Source: Lathyrus oleraceus
Taxonomy: Eukaryota > Streptophyta > Magnoliopsida > Fabales > Fabaceae
Direction of reading: 5' to 3'
Assembly (NCBI RefSeq): GCF_024323335.1
Contig: NC_066579.1
Span: 247,931,575 to 247,995,574, forward strand
Length of the DNA stretch: 64,000 nt
How positions within the stretch are numbered: position 1 is the first letter of the stretch; every line of letters begins with the position of its first letter. Shown here piece after piece: positions 1 through 11,888 of this stretch. Position numbers and translations under genes: made by a program. The notes under the pieces were generated by a model. It made no database searches. It saw nothing but the letters and a program-made list of their open reading frames with translations, and was not told where the DNA came from.

Positions 1-1394
1 GCATCAATTATAGGTTAACCCTCAATGCTCCATCTTTTGAGTCTTCGATTTATAGATAGAACGATCCCTATGTGATATCCTTGATTCTCCTATTCAGTCT
101 TTCTACTTTTATCTATTCTCTTCTTTTTTATCATTGTATGACATGTTGCTTGAGATTAACTTTGTGTTAATTCTCTAACTTGTCTAAAACGTACATTGAT
201 ATTGACCGACCTCGGATAGGTATGACTTCCACATAAGCCTACTTACGATTGCTTAACATAGCGCTAAATTATCCCAACATGATTAATTGACCATTAACTC
301 CTAACATTACTTCGTGTTCTTTACATTATTGACATTTAAATCTTTCCATTTAATTCAAGTCATTTAGTTTTTGTCATTTAATTTTATGCCATTTACTTAA
401 TGCATTTTAATTTCATGTATTATTAATCATCCCATCATCTCATAATATATTCATATTACCTTATTCATTTGTTGCTTCATATCTTATTTGATTGATTTAC
501 TTGTTAATCTTAATGAATCAAAACATGATAAAGCAGCTTGGACTTAATCTTAACCATATGCTTGACTTGGAGTTTTTAAGACCTTTTGGACTTTGAACTT
601 TGACTTAGGTTTAAACCCTTTGCTTGACTTGGAGTGACCCTGGGACTCATGGACCTTGTGTACTTTTTGACTTGCTTTTGAGTTTGTGGTCCTATTCCTC
701 TATTTTATTCATATGTTTTATGCCTCTTACATTCATCTGGTTAGGTTTAGCACACCTTTTACACACACATGACTTTCTCTTGGGTTACCTAACAATGAGA
801 CATAGGATAATACACTTTGCACCAATATGGCTTTCTCTTGGGCTACCTAACAATGAGACCTTAGGCTAGTTTGTATGGTCATGCATCTTTGTTTGTTCAT
901 CAATCCCTTTCCTTTGATTTGGCTTGATCAAATTCCCATTTGATCAACTAGATCCTTTCATCTGTTACATTTCCCCTTTGTATTTGGCAAGTGACTATAA
1001 TTCCCTTGGTCACTTGATGGGACTTGTCTTTGTTACTTTAGAGCATAAACCTCTCAACTATTTCAAAATTCCTAATGGATTACAAATCTCTTCATCAGAT
1101 CTCGGTCATCTGGTTTACCCCCACGAGCATCTTCGGGAACCTGTTTCAACAACTTGTCAGTCATTAACTAGGCTTGCATGCCATGAGCCTTAAGCAATAT
1201 AAAATTATGAGAGGGGGTCTTCCCTAAACTTGTCTAGAATATCTTTGAGTACAAGACGAATGACCCAGTTGCTCGGAGTAATTGTCTCTGTTCATAGACT
1301 TTAGTGCAATTCCCGTCAACTCACCGTCAACTATGCAACTAACCTTGTGGCTCTTTTTTCTCTTCTTTTGGTTTAAACACAATTTCTCACAATC

Positions 1395-1990
1395 TTGGGA
1401 TACACCGTCATGGTTATTCCCATTTCTTGGTTTTGACACCCCAATTTTGGGATACAACTTTATAGTCATTCCGCTTTCTTGGTGTAAACACCATTGCTCA
1501 CATTTTCGGGATACACCTTTATGGTCATTCCCCTTTCATGGTTTTGACACCGCTATTTTGTGATACACCTTCATGGTCATTCCCCTTTCTTGGTTTTGAC
1601 ACCACAATTTTGGGATACACCTTCATGGTCATTCCCCTTTCTTGGTTTAAACACCATTGCTCACATTTTTGGTATATACCTTCATGGTCATTCCCATTTC
1701 TTGGTTTTGACACCACAATTTTGGGATACACCTTCATGGTTATTCCCCTTTCTTGGTTTTGACACCACAATTTTGGGATACACCTTCATGCTCATTCCCC
1801 TTTCTTGGTTTTGACAGCACAATTTTGGGATACACCTTCATGGTCATTCCCCTTTCTTGGTTATAACACCACTTTATTTTTGGGATACACCTTCATGGTC
1901 ATTTTCCATTTCATGGTTATAACACCATTTTCTTTTAGGATACACCTTCATGGCCATTCTACATTTCTTGGTATAAATATCATCCCTTAA
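1395..1990. repeat. Tandem array, period about 52 bp, about 11 units
   Basis: Units read roughly 'gggatacaccttcatggtc' followed by 'attcccctttcttgg' and 'ttttgacaccacaatttt', with spacings of 52-58 bp. Variant units have 'gtttaaacaccattgctcac' in place of the last part. Because the period is often a multiple of three, several frames stay open on both strands; these are repeat artefacts, not genes. A degraded unit recurs around the insertion site of element B (3490-3530 joined to 25132-25170). Confidence 0.85.
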
Positions 1991-2154
1991 CATGTGAGAC
2001 CAAGTGCTTTGGTAAGACCCTTATCATGACAGTCCCTACGCTTTGATAAGTTCCTATTTTCTTACCTACCATATCAGTGTCAATGCCTTGGTAGGCCTCT
2101 TTTCCTTCCTTTAGTTTAAACACCACCCCCAATCATCTTCTTTTTCAGATTTTT

Positions 2155-2480
2155 CCTCCGAACTATGGAGCTCTGACTTCCTTATTGCATTATGAGGATA
2201 CGTAGGCACAAGGATGTGAATCCTTGGCGATCACCTTTCTCCATCCTTCTTTCCTCTCCCCATTTTCATTCTCTGGTTCTCCAAACTATGGAGCTCTGAG
2301 TTCCTTATTGCACTATGAGGATACGTAGGCACGAGGATGCGACTCCTTGGCGAGCACCTTTCTCCATCCTTCTTTCCTCTTCCCCCTTTTTCTTTCCCTA
2401 GTTCTCTGAACTACGAGGCTTTGACTTTCTCATTCCACCATGAGAATACATAGGCATGAGGGCCCCAATCCTCCTCGAGC
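2155..2480 (+). repeat. Three tandem copies of a conserved LTR motif, about 124 bp each
   Basis: Copies start near 2158, 2281 and 2405. Each has 'gaactatggagctctga' or a variant, then 'ttccttattgca', 'gaggatacgtaggcac' and 'tccttggcga', then a pyrimidine-rich stretch. Single copies of the core occur near the 3' end of the LTRs of A and B (for example 53865-53920), and two copies occur in the N1 LTR at 16490-16690. Confidence 0.75.
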
Positions 2481-2744
2481 CCCTTTTTCTAACCCCTTAT
2501 CTTTTGCAGGTACATGAAGATAATAACATCCATCAAAGCAAGAGCGTTCAAAAAGCTTCCATTGGAGTACCATGAATGTGAGGGGTGTTAATACCTTCCC
2601 GATGCATAACCTATTTTCTTACCTATTTCTCTGTTCCCCCTTGGGTTTTATAGATATTTTCCCTTCCCTCTTTTGTCATAAATAAAGTTTAATGGCGAAT
2701 CTGTTGTACCTTCGAGCATGGAATGTGTTCGGTAGGCATATTCC

Positions 2745-3525
2745 AGTTAGGTTCGGGAGTGACCTTGGACCCTTGGACCTTATGGACACTTTTACTTTGC
2801 ACATTGTTCGCTTGTTGAACTATTGAACTTATTTTTGTTCACTTGGTTTATGTCTCTGCTTATCATATTCATCTATTTAGGTTATCACACATTAGCACAC
2901 ACATGGCTTTCTCTTGGGCTACCTAACAATAAGACTAGGCTTAGTACACTTTGCAACAACATGACTTTATCTTAGGATACCTAATAATGAGACCCTAAGT
3001 TAGTCTATATTTGACCATGCATTGTATGTTCTATTCTTCTCATTCCCTCTGATTTAGCTTGATCAATTTCCATTTGATCAACTAGATCCTACAACTTTGC
3101 ACATATTCCCTTTGTCTTTGTTAAGTGACCGTAAGTCCCTTGGTCACTTGATGGGACTTGTCTTTATCACTTTGGAGCTTCAGCCTCTCAGCAAGTACAA
3201 GACCTCAAGCACCAGTCAGACATCACCCATCTGCCTCATTCGTACAGTTCATCTTTGAGAAACAATTTCAATAACTTGTCAGACATTGACAAAGATTGCA
3301 TGCCATAAGCCTTAAGCAATAGATAAGGGGTGATTGGGAGCATTCTTATCCTTATTCTGAATATTTTGGGTACAGGACGAATAACCTAATTGCTCAGAGT
3401 ATTCATCTATATTCATAGATTTTAGTGCAATTTTAGTCAATTCACTAACAAGTCTGCAACTAGCCCTGTGGCTTCTCCTTTTAGATCCTTTTAGTTTAAA
3501 CACCATTGTAACTTCCTCCTTGGAA
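2745..3525 (+). repeat. Second copy of the 620-1490 segment
   Basis: Positions 2757-3500 repeat 628-1500 in the same orientation: 'gggagtgacc', the twin 'ggctttctcttgggctacctaacaat' motifs, 'gatcaactagatcct', 'gcatgccat(g/a)agccttaagcaat' and the 'ttagtgcaatt' block. The offset is about 2.1 kb. It continues past element B at 25132. It may be a second LTR of the outer element or an internal duplication. No coding signal. Confidence 0.7.
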
Positions 3526-3530
3526 CACAC
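3526..3530. repeat. Target-site duplication of element B, left copy (CACAC)
   Basis: CACAC directly precedes the LTR start, and the identical CACAC follows the 3' LTR at 25127-25131. Five bases is the normal size for LTR retrotransposons. Confidence 0.9.
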
Positions 3531-5681
3531 TATAAGACCCCAATTTTGACCCTAAGATCCCTCATGCAATTTCATCATATGCATTAGCATTAGGATCATA
3601 CCTTGGCATCCTCCTTAACCCTATTTCATTGGGTTTGCTTTGGGAGAGATCACCAAGCACTATGTGTTTGTATCATACTTGTATATTATCATTTTACTAA
3701 CCAAAATACCAAATATGTCTTTGCATTTTCCTAACTCTTTTGGAGGTAGGGCATGATCATCATTGATCTATCAAGTTCATATTTAGGGTTTAAGACCCTC
3801 ATAGCTAAGAGCACAACCAAGGCTTGATTCACAATGTCTCAAAGCATCATATATGACTCCCAATGATCTCTACATCTTATATTGATCAAGCATTCTTCAA
3901 GAATTTGGAGGTGATTTGCCTTGGAAACCCTAGTTTGATTGGGTATCTTGAGTAACTTCTCCAACAAGCTATCTCACAAATTGATCAAATTTCTCAAGGG
4001 AAATTTCAAAACTCATGATCTTATGCATATATGATCTACCATGAGCCTAGAAAGTCAAGAGAATTGGAAGTTATCAAGTTGGTTGATGGTGGTTGGCAAG
4101 ATGAATTCATCTAATCAAAGTTGGGCCTCCCTACACCCTATCTCCTACAATTTTCACCATATGGAAATTATTCCAAGAGAAAAGTTACTCTAAATGACAT
4201 TCCAAACAACTTTCACTTTTAAGTCTAGATCTGATTTTGCTTGGAAAGTCATTTTACATGTCGAACCATTATAGGTCATTTTGTCTAAACCCTAATTTGA
4301 AAGTCACCTTCCCAAAACCATAACTTGCTCAAATTTTATGATATGAAAGATTTCCAAGTTGCACATTCAAATTTAAGATGACTACTTCAACTTTGATGTT
4401 TTGAGTGAGAGCTAAATCAACTTTTATGAGCATGTGATATGAGGATACGTTCATGGTCATTCCTCCTTGTGCATATTTTGTTTGCTGGTGTGGTCTTTGA
4501 CCATTAATGTACGTAATAAGAACAAAAACCCTAAAAAACTATTGTGTGGACTGTTGGTTTGATCTTGGACAATTGGAGTTAGAATTTAGATAACATCCCT
4601 ATGCAAAAGGACTTGGCCAATGCCAACTTTCATGTAACCAAGTGCTTGCAATTTGAAACTTCATCAGATTCATCATTGAAGATCCATCTGAAATCATCTG
4701 CAACATGATCATTGTGAAGTTGTTATTTTGAACCTGTGACTTAAGGAATTCATCTGCTACATAGGTCAATTTGAAGAAGATTATGGAGTGGTTAAATCTT
4801 GGATGTGTCCATCTTTTTTTGATGACTTTCTCTTCAAGTTAATATGTTATGCATTGTTTGTTTCTTGATTCTAATTTCTAACGGAATTTGGGTTTCTATC
4901 TGGAATTCTTGCTTATTGGATTGCAGCCCATTGGCCAGATCTTTTCAACTCTTAACTTTTAAATTTATGCTTAGGATTAGTCTCTTCATCTCCTCCCCAC
5001 TTCTTTAAGTTCAAAAATCTCTCCCTCCTTTCAAAAATATTCTTTGCTTGTGTTTGTAGACTTTTAAACTTTGACCACTTTTGCAAACTAGAAACCTTGG
5101 CCTTAAGCCATTGCATTTTCAAACTTCTTTTATTAAATCAAACTTATAAATATACTTAACTATACTTGAATTGAAATTTTCAAAAGCCAAAAAGAACTAA
5201 GTCATTCAAAACATTTTCTAGGCCTTTGTGCCTTTTAAACCTAATTTTCGTTAAAAGCAATGTATCCACTTTGAAATTTGTATCACGAACTACGAGGTTT
5301 TGATCCCTCATTTTTATGTTGGTACGTAGGCACAAGTTCGAAGGTCTTGTCAAACACAAAAATATAATTAATGAACTCTTTTCTCATCCCCCCATTCTAT
5401 TTGTTAGTAAACATCACTTTGTACAAAATACATATGCACACAAGAAAGGGCTCCCTAGGAGTACCTAGGATACTCTGTGTGCCAACACCTTCCCTCTGTG
5501 TAAACAAACCCCTTACCTGTGATCTCTGGCATTTTATTAGTTTTGATTTGAAAACTTCTTATTTTTGGGTTTTATTCGTACTTTTCCCTTTTCCCTTGGA
5601 AACAATAAAAGCGCGGTGGCGACTCTTGTTATTTGATGTCATGCTTATCCATAGCTTAATGATCATGAATTTACCGCTACA
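3531..5681 (+). repeat. 5' LTR of element B, internally deleted
   Basis: Begins TATAAGACCCCAATTTTGAC (the family consensus begins TGTAAG, so the terminal dinucleotide has mutated) and ends 'ccgctaca'. It is 2.15 kb against 4.7 kb for the 3' LTR. At 4449-4466 an 18-bp filler replaces what is 21345-23909 in the 3' LTR, a loss of about 2.55 kb that includes the LTR TATA box. An 'aataaa' signal lies at about 5603-5609. Confidence 0.9.
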
Positions 5682-5690
5682 GAAATTAAG

Positions 5691-5708
5691 TGGCGACTCT
5701 GCTGGCGA
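5691..5708 (+). other. Primer-binding site of element B
   Basis: Nine bases after the LTR end comes TGGCGACTCTGCTGGCGA. It starts with TGG as expected for pairing with a tRNA 3' CCA end. Ogre elements are known to use tRNA-Arg; the tRNA identity here is taken from the family, not checked against a tRNA sequence. Confidence 0.75.
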
Positions 5709-6552
5709 GTAGTCTCCAATGGGTTTAGCCTACTTTTTTGTGTGTATATAACTGTATATATGTGATGTATGTATATTTGTGTAATATAATCTGCTTGTTG
5801 TGCTTGGTGATCTCTGAGTGGTGAGATAAGTTCTAACTCGAACTTGAGTGCAATTAAGATAGGAGGATGGTATAGACATGTTAGACTTGTGTGGAGTAGT
5901 CCTTAACAAGTTGGCTTGAGAACCATCTTCTTAGTGGATACCCTTTTGGATTTGGAATTGTCACATAAGTATTTGTGGTTAAGCATTACTATCTCTAATT
6001 TGGGTCTGAGAAGCTGAAGACCGTAGAACATTTTACCCTCATTGGCCTATTTAGGACGTTGTGCGGAGACTGTTCAAGTGTAGACTTGATAACAATTGTT
6101 ACGCGATACTACACTCAGACGAGTTTCTCTTGTGAATATTATGGGTCGATGAGTCAGTCATCTTAACCTGTAATATTCGATAGATGGAATTGAGACTCTG
6201 GGAACTTTTTAGAACATGATCTACAGGATTTTATCCTTAGTCCACTCCTTTGGGATGGTTCTTACCTAGACTCCATGCTCGTGACTGACAACAAACCCTT
6301 AATTCTTGGTTGATCCAATCAAGTCTTGTCAATATCAATAGAACCTGGGTGTTGATAAGGTGAAAACCATAATCCACCAAAATGGATAATTGATCTTGAC
6401 AATGACTTGATTCATCCCTTTACCTTTGTTTGCTTGCCTTGTATGTGATCCCTTATTTGTGATTGTTGCATTCATGCATTCATACGCATCGTAACATTCA
6501 TCACACAAAAATTTCAAGGAACTGAGGTATTATTTGCACATATTTTCAGACC
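5709..6552 (+). other. Untranslated leader of element B
   Basis: No open frame of note. It matches the leader of element A (37002-37843) along its length, including 'gtgatctctgagtggtgagataagttctaactcg' divided by small differences, so it is element sequence and not host DNA. Confidence 0.8.
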
Positions 6553-8028
6553 ATGGATTGTAGACGAACGAATACTAAGAAGTACAATTTCAGATGCCCC
6601 TACTTGAAAGAGTTAAGGAAGCTAGCATCTTTTGTATTAGATCCCTTGGACTTCAAACAACGCCATGGGAAGCTTCTGTCTATCTTGTCTGTTGATGTAG
6701 TTGAAGGACTTCTGAGTATGTTGGTGCAGTTCTATGATTCTCTCTAACGTTGCTTCACTTTTCCGGATTATCAACTTGTGCCTACGTATGAGGAGTATGC
6801 CCATCTCTTGGGAATACCTGTTTCTAGCAAGGTACCTTTTAGTGGGTTGGAAGAGATTCCCATATCTCATCTTATTGCTGAAGCTCTTCACTTGAAGAAG
6901 CCTGAGATAAAGGCTCATTGTGTGAAGAAAGGAGGATTGTTTAGGTTGCCATCTGATTTCCTCATCAAGGAAGCTACTGCCTTTGCTCAGGCCGGTAGTG
7001 TGGACGCATTGAAGCTATCTTTGTGTTGCTCATTTATGGATTAACTTTGTTCCCTAACTTTGACGGTTTTGTCGATGTTAACGCCATTAAAATTTTCTTG
7101 ATTGGGAATCCTGTGCCGACTTTGCTAGGTGATATGTATTTCTCTTTTCATATAAGGAAATCTAAAGGTGGTGGAACTATTGTCTGTTGCATTCCTCTTC
7201 TGTACAAGTGGTTTATTTTGCACTTGCCTCAGACACCTGCTTTTGTGGAGAACAAACAATGTCTACGGTGGTCTCAGAGATTTATGTCTCTCACTAATGA
7301 TGATATAGTTTCGTATGATCCTTCTTTGAGCAGTTTGGAGATTATTGATCATTGGTACACAAGGAGGAATTAACTACAACCCTGCTTTGGCTCGTCGTTA
7401 ACTTGGGGTCCCCTTGTGAAACAACCCTAATAACACTTTGTTAGAAGGTCTTTTCTATCAACAGGGTAAAGATCCCCAACATTTGAAGCAGAAGATTGTG
7501 CATGCTTGGCATAATGTGCATAGGAAGGGAAGATCCGAGCTTGGTCCACGCAATTGTGTAGCTTTGGAAGCTTACCCTCTTTGGGTGAAGAAGAGAGCTT
7601 CGGAGTTGAAGATGCCTTATCCTTGTGAGAGACCTATGTTTGTGATTGTGGTTGAGCCATTAAATCTCCCTAACCAAGATGTAGAGGAGATGGAAGACAC
7701 ACTCGCCAAGATGAAGCAAGAGAAGGATATGTGGGAAGAGCATTTTCGTGCTTTGAGCAAAAAGAATAAGGAGTTGCAGTTGGAGTCGAAGGACAAAGAT
7801 GCACTCATTGAGCTACTTGAAGACCGAGTGACAAAGAGACAGAGAGAGTCGGAGGCCTCATCTTCCTCTAGCATGCCTCGGCCTCCCGTTGCTTGGAAGA
7901 AGATTGTTGATCAGCTTGTCTTCGAGAAGACTCAGATGAAGGCTTCTTTCGAGACCGAGATTCGACGCATTCAAAGGAAGTACGCGCCTACAGCCAGATC
8001 TTCTGACATTGTTGTTAGGGATCCTTAG
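6553..8028 (+). pseudogene. ORF1 of element B (DUF7745-type protein), broken
   Basis: The extra ORF upstream of gag is a hallmark of Ogre elements; its function is unknown. Start ATG 6553 (MDCRRTNTKKY) matches the start in element A at 37844. Recognisable stretches are LASFVLDPLDFKQRHGKLL, HLLGIPVSSKVPFSGLEEIP, NAIKIFLIGNPVPTLLGDMY and a C-terminal charged, probably coiled-coil stretch near 7680-7840. A stop at 6745-6747, a frame change near 7010-7025 and a stop at about 7371-7373 with another frame shift break it into four pieces. The last piece (7438-8028, 196 aa) is the longest. The family resemblance to DUF7745 is by motif memory. Confidence 0.75.
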
Positions 8029-8148
8029 GATGAATAGTCTCCTTTACTCTTGTACTTTTCATTTGTTTTCTGAAATCGTACTCAGTGTAATCCTTCCAAT
8101 TATAAATGAAAAGAGATTTTTGGTCATATAAAATTGTTGCAATTGTTG

Positions 8149-8208
<60 letters not shown>
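8149..8208. repeat. (TA)n microsatellite
   Basis: About 29 TA/AT dinucleotides in the spacer between ORF1 and gag of element B. Element A lacks it at the matching place (39400-39440), so it expanded after the two copies separated. Confidence 0.95.
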
Positions 8209-8209
<1 letters not shown>

Positions 8210-8270
8210 AAAACAAAAATAAATAAATAAGCATTGCATTTCATGCATCATTTGCACAAGCAAGTTTCTC

Positions 8271-11200
8271 TTGCGCCAGATGTCTCATTGGTGTTTCTTC
8301 TGTGCTTTAGCCAAGCTGACTCATCGGTACAACACCTGCGCCAATCACTCCAGAATCATGGAACATATTGAGCAAGAGAATAGAGAGCTAAAGGATGAGA
8401 TCGCCCGCCTGACTACCATGATGGAGTCAGTTCTAGCTGCACAGAGCCAGTCTTCTCCAATTCCCGCAACTCCTCCTCCTCAGACGACTGTTATTTCAGA
8501 GGTGGCCACCTCTACCATGCCTTCTGCTACCGCTCATTTCGCGCCTACCATGCCTGCTGGATTCCCGTAGGGAATGCCTCCGAACTTCGTTCCTGAAGGC
8601 TTTGCGCCTACATTTGCTTCCATGCCGACATCTAGCCCGGTCATGTCTGTGCCACCTCCCGTAGTGCACACCTTACCTCTTGTGGAAGACACCATTTATC
8701 ATTCTGAGCCATCCGAAGGCCCAGACGTTTATGAGAAAATAGATGAGATGAAGGATCAATTTCTTGAGTTGCGCAAGGAGTTGAAAACATTGAGAGGTAA
8801 GGACCTGTTTGGAAAGAGTGCTGCTGAATTATGTCTGGTGCCGAATGTGAAGATTCCAGTGAAGTTAAAAGTGCCTGACTTTGAAAAATACAGAGGGAAC
8901 TCATGTCCACTTAGTCATTTGGTGATGTATGCCCTCAAAATGTCTACCCAAACAGATAACGATCAGTTGTTAATTCACTACTACCAAGACAGTCTGACCG
9001 GTGCTGCGCTCAGATGGTATATGGGGTTGGACAGTGCAAGCATCCTCAGTTTCAATGATTTGGGAGAAGCTTTTGTCAAACAGTACAAGTATAATGTGGA
9101 TATGGCGCCTGATAGAGACCAATTGAGGTCTATGTCTCAGAAGGATAAGGAGACATTCAAAGAGTATGCACAAAGGTTGAGAGAATTAGTTGTTCAGATC
9201 ACCCCTCCTTTAGAGGAGAAGGAGATGACCAAGATCTTTTTGAAGACCCTGAGTTCATTTTACTATGAACGCATGATTGTCAGTGCCCCCAGTGATTTTA
9301 CCGAAATGGTAAACATGGGGATGAGGCTTGAAGAAGGTGTCTGAGAGGGACGATTGTCAAAAGAGGAGGTATCGTCAAGCAAGAGATACGACAGTAGTTT
9401 TGGGAAGAAGAAAGACAGTGAAGCCAACACAATAACTAGTGGGAGGCAAAGGAGGCCTCAAGCCAGAAGGAATCAACCACCCCGTCAACACCATCATCAA
9501 GTATCCTCCATAATTCCTGTATTTTAGGCAAGTCAGTCAACACCAATTCAACATCAACAACGTCAACAGCAACGACCACAACAATGAACAAACACTTACA
9601 ACAACAACAATACCAACAATCATCAACAACAAACTTTCGAGAGGAAGAAGGTCTCTTTTGACCCAAGTCCTATGACATATGCAGAGCTTTATCCATCGTT
9701 GGTTCTCAAGAACCACTCCAACCGAGGAATCCGCCACAAATTCCAAAACCACTCCCATGGTGGTACAAGCCTGACCTCCGTTGTGCTTTTCATTAAGGAG
9801 CACCCGGACACGACATTGAGAACTGCTATCCGCTCAAATATGAAGTTCAAAAGCTAGTGAAAAGTGGAATGGTGTCCTTTGAAGATCGCGCAACTAATAT
9901 GAAAGCAAACCCACTACCAGCCCATGGAAATTCATTTGTTAATATGGTAGACAGCTGTCCTGGGGAGGTTAAAGTGTTTGATGTCCTTTTCATCAGAAGG
10001 TCTTTGGTGACGATGCATAAGGACATTTGTATGGTGAGCGATTGTGAGCATGACCATGATGGTTGTGCTATTTACAGTGTCGACCTAAGGGGTTGTATGA
10101 TTGTAAAAAGAGACATCCAACGATTGTTGGATGAGGGTATGATTTAGATTGTTCAATCCCGTCATGTAGATGACGATGTGAATGTCATAGTTCCCATTTT
10201 CAAGAATCCAGAAAGAATAGTAATTCAATACGACAGTAGCAGCAGTAACAACATTAGTCAAAGATCGGTATCGCTGTTGGTCATACAGTTAGCGGGCCCA
10301 GTCCCTTATTCATCCGATAAGGTTGTTCCGTATCAGTATAATGCAACTATGGTAAAGCATGGTCAAGTGGTTCCATTGCCTACGACCAGTTCTGTCGTGA
10401 ACATTGCTGATGTTACTAAGGGGACCCGTAACGGTCGAGTGTTTAGGCCGGTGTTCCCAAAAGACGTGGAAGATTAAACAGTTGGTAAGAAGGTGGAAGT
10501 GCCTGCAGTAGATCCAATTAGTAATTTAAAGCGTCAGTCTGGTGAATCTAGCAATTTGAAGACTAATGATGATGATGAGGTGCTTCGGTTGATAAAGAAA
10601 AGTGAGTTTAATATGGTGGAGCAACTTCTACAAACCCCCTCAATGATTTCAGTACTGTCTCTGCTTATGAATTCAGAAGCGCACAGAGAATCACTGTAGA
10701 GAGTTCTAGAGCAAGCATTTGTGGAACATGATGTTACGGTGGATCAGTTTGATCATATTGTGGCTAACATCACTTCCTATAATAATCTCAGTTTCTGTGA
10801 TGAAGAACTCCCTGGGGAGGGTAGGAATCATAATTTGGCTTTGCATATCTCGATGAATTGCAAAGATGACACTTTATCCAATGTATTAGTTGACACCGTG
10901 TCTTCGTTGAACGTACTGCCTAAGTCAACCCTTTCAAAGTTGTCATATCAAGGAGCGCCTATGAGATATAGTGGTGTAATCGTCAAAGCTTTTGACGGTT
11001 CACGCAAAACAGTGATAAGAGAAGTGGACCTTCTAGTGAAGATAGGTTCGAGTGACTTCCAGATTACTTTTCAAGTAATGGATATCCACCTGGCCTACAG
11101 TTGTCTGTTGGAAAGGCCATGGATCCATGAGGCAGGAGCTGTTACCTCCATATTACATCAAAAGCTCAAATTTGTCAAGAATGGGAAGCTTGTTATCGTT

Positions 11201-11631
11201 GACGGGGAAAAGGCGCTATTGGTTAGCCACCTATCATCTTTCTGTTACGTTGAAGCTGAGGATGAGGTTGTAACTCCATTCCAATATTTATCTATTGTTG
11301 TTTAAAAGAGAGTTGGGGTACCTATGTCCTCATTGAAAGATGCAAGGGAGATTGTTGAAGAAGGTAGTGTGGATCAGTGGGGGCGCGTGGTAGAGGTCTC
11401 TAACAACAAAGGCAGAGCCGGACTGGGTTTTCAGCAAGGTTCATCAACTGCTAGATCAGAGGATACGCAACTTAGCTTCCGTAGCAGAGGGTTCATTCAT
11501 GGCAATGAACAACACTTAGTTGTTGTACTAGAGGGTGACGAAGAAGAAAACTGCGCCAATTTTGTGACACATGGAAAGGCTTGCAACAATTGGACTATAG
11601 TTGATATTCCTGTTATTTTGCATCGATCTAA
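8271..11631 (+). pseudogene. gag-protease of element B, broken
   Basis: Capsid/nucleocapsid and aspartic protease polyprotein. The N-terminal part (8331-8440, EHIEQENRELKDEIARL) looks coiled-coil, followed by a Pro-rich stretch. The gag core at 8740-9340 has FEKYRGNSCPLSHLVMYA and a conserved Trp region (GAALRWYMGLD). A Gln/Asn-rich linker follows at 9470-9620. A Cys/His knuckle (9785-9830) has a stop where the Gln of the element A copy stands. The protease lies at about 10870-11190: the expected DTG reads D-T-V at about 10891-10899, so the active site is damaged. In-frame stops occur at 8568, 9342, 10145, 10475, 10697 and 11303. Element A shows sense codons at most of these places, so they are later point mutations. 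Confidence 0.85.
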
Positions 11632-11888
11632 GTAATTGCTTTTATTTATTTTAAAAAATCCTTCTCCTAGGCCTAAGGGGGAAGTGAACATTGTTAGGCA
11701 TTTCAAATTTGATCATCAATAAAATTAATTTTATTCATCCACATCTATGATGTTTTGTTATTACTTTTTGCTTTATTCTGAAAATGGTAATCAACAAAAA
11801 ACATAAATAAATAATATAATTGTCCATCTACATAATATCTAGTCACAAATTCGCTTCTGTAAAATCAAAATATCAAATCATTATGCAG
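11632..11888 (+). other. Intron between protease and RT of element B, donor mutated
   Basis: Matches the intron in element A (42840-43092). Acceptor 'cattatgcag' is intact. The donor reads GTAATT where A reads GTAAGT. Removal would join the protease frame (…HRSK) to LVPNPIEYND of the RT frame. Ogre elements are known for a spliced intron at this place. Confidence 0.8.

Larger units (their letters stand above)
1..2745 (+). mobile_element. Old Tat/Ogre-type LTR fragment, plus orientation
   Basis: No credible gene. The stretch is related to the LTRs of elements A and B but diverged. Positions 205-270 (the run ending in a 'gcttaacatagcgctaaat' motif) match A's LTR near 52620-52685. The 2155-2480 block carries the 'gaactacgagg...gatacgtaggcac' motif found near the end of every LTR here. 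A stretch near 2580-2610 matches the 'gggtgctaacaccttccc' motif, and 'aataaag' then a PBS-like 'tggcgaatctg' follow at about 2682-2705. The order and spacing fit the 3' half of a plus-strand LTR. Left boundary is outside the window and the right boundary is not certain. Confidence 0.55.

Noticed and set aside
624..1193. Two plus-strand frames of 81 and 89 codons
   Set aside because: They lie in repeated LTR-like sequence, the second copy of the segment (2757-3330) does not keep them open, and they show no known motif.
1224..1990. Overlapping open frames on both strands with repeated peptides
   Set aside because: They follow from the 52-bp tandem array, which stays open in several frames; no start context or conservation supports coding.
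1395..1990. CRISPR-like array
   Set aside because: Direct tandem units with no separate unique spacers, in a plant genome full of retroelements.
8015..8263. Minus-strand frame with an Ile-Tyr repeat
   Set aside because: It is the translation of the (TA)n microsatellite.
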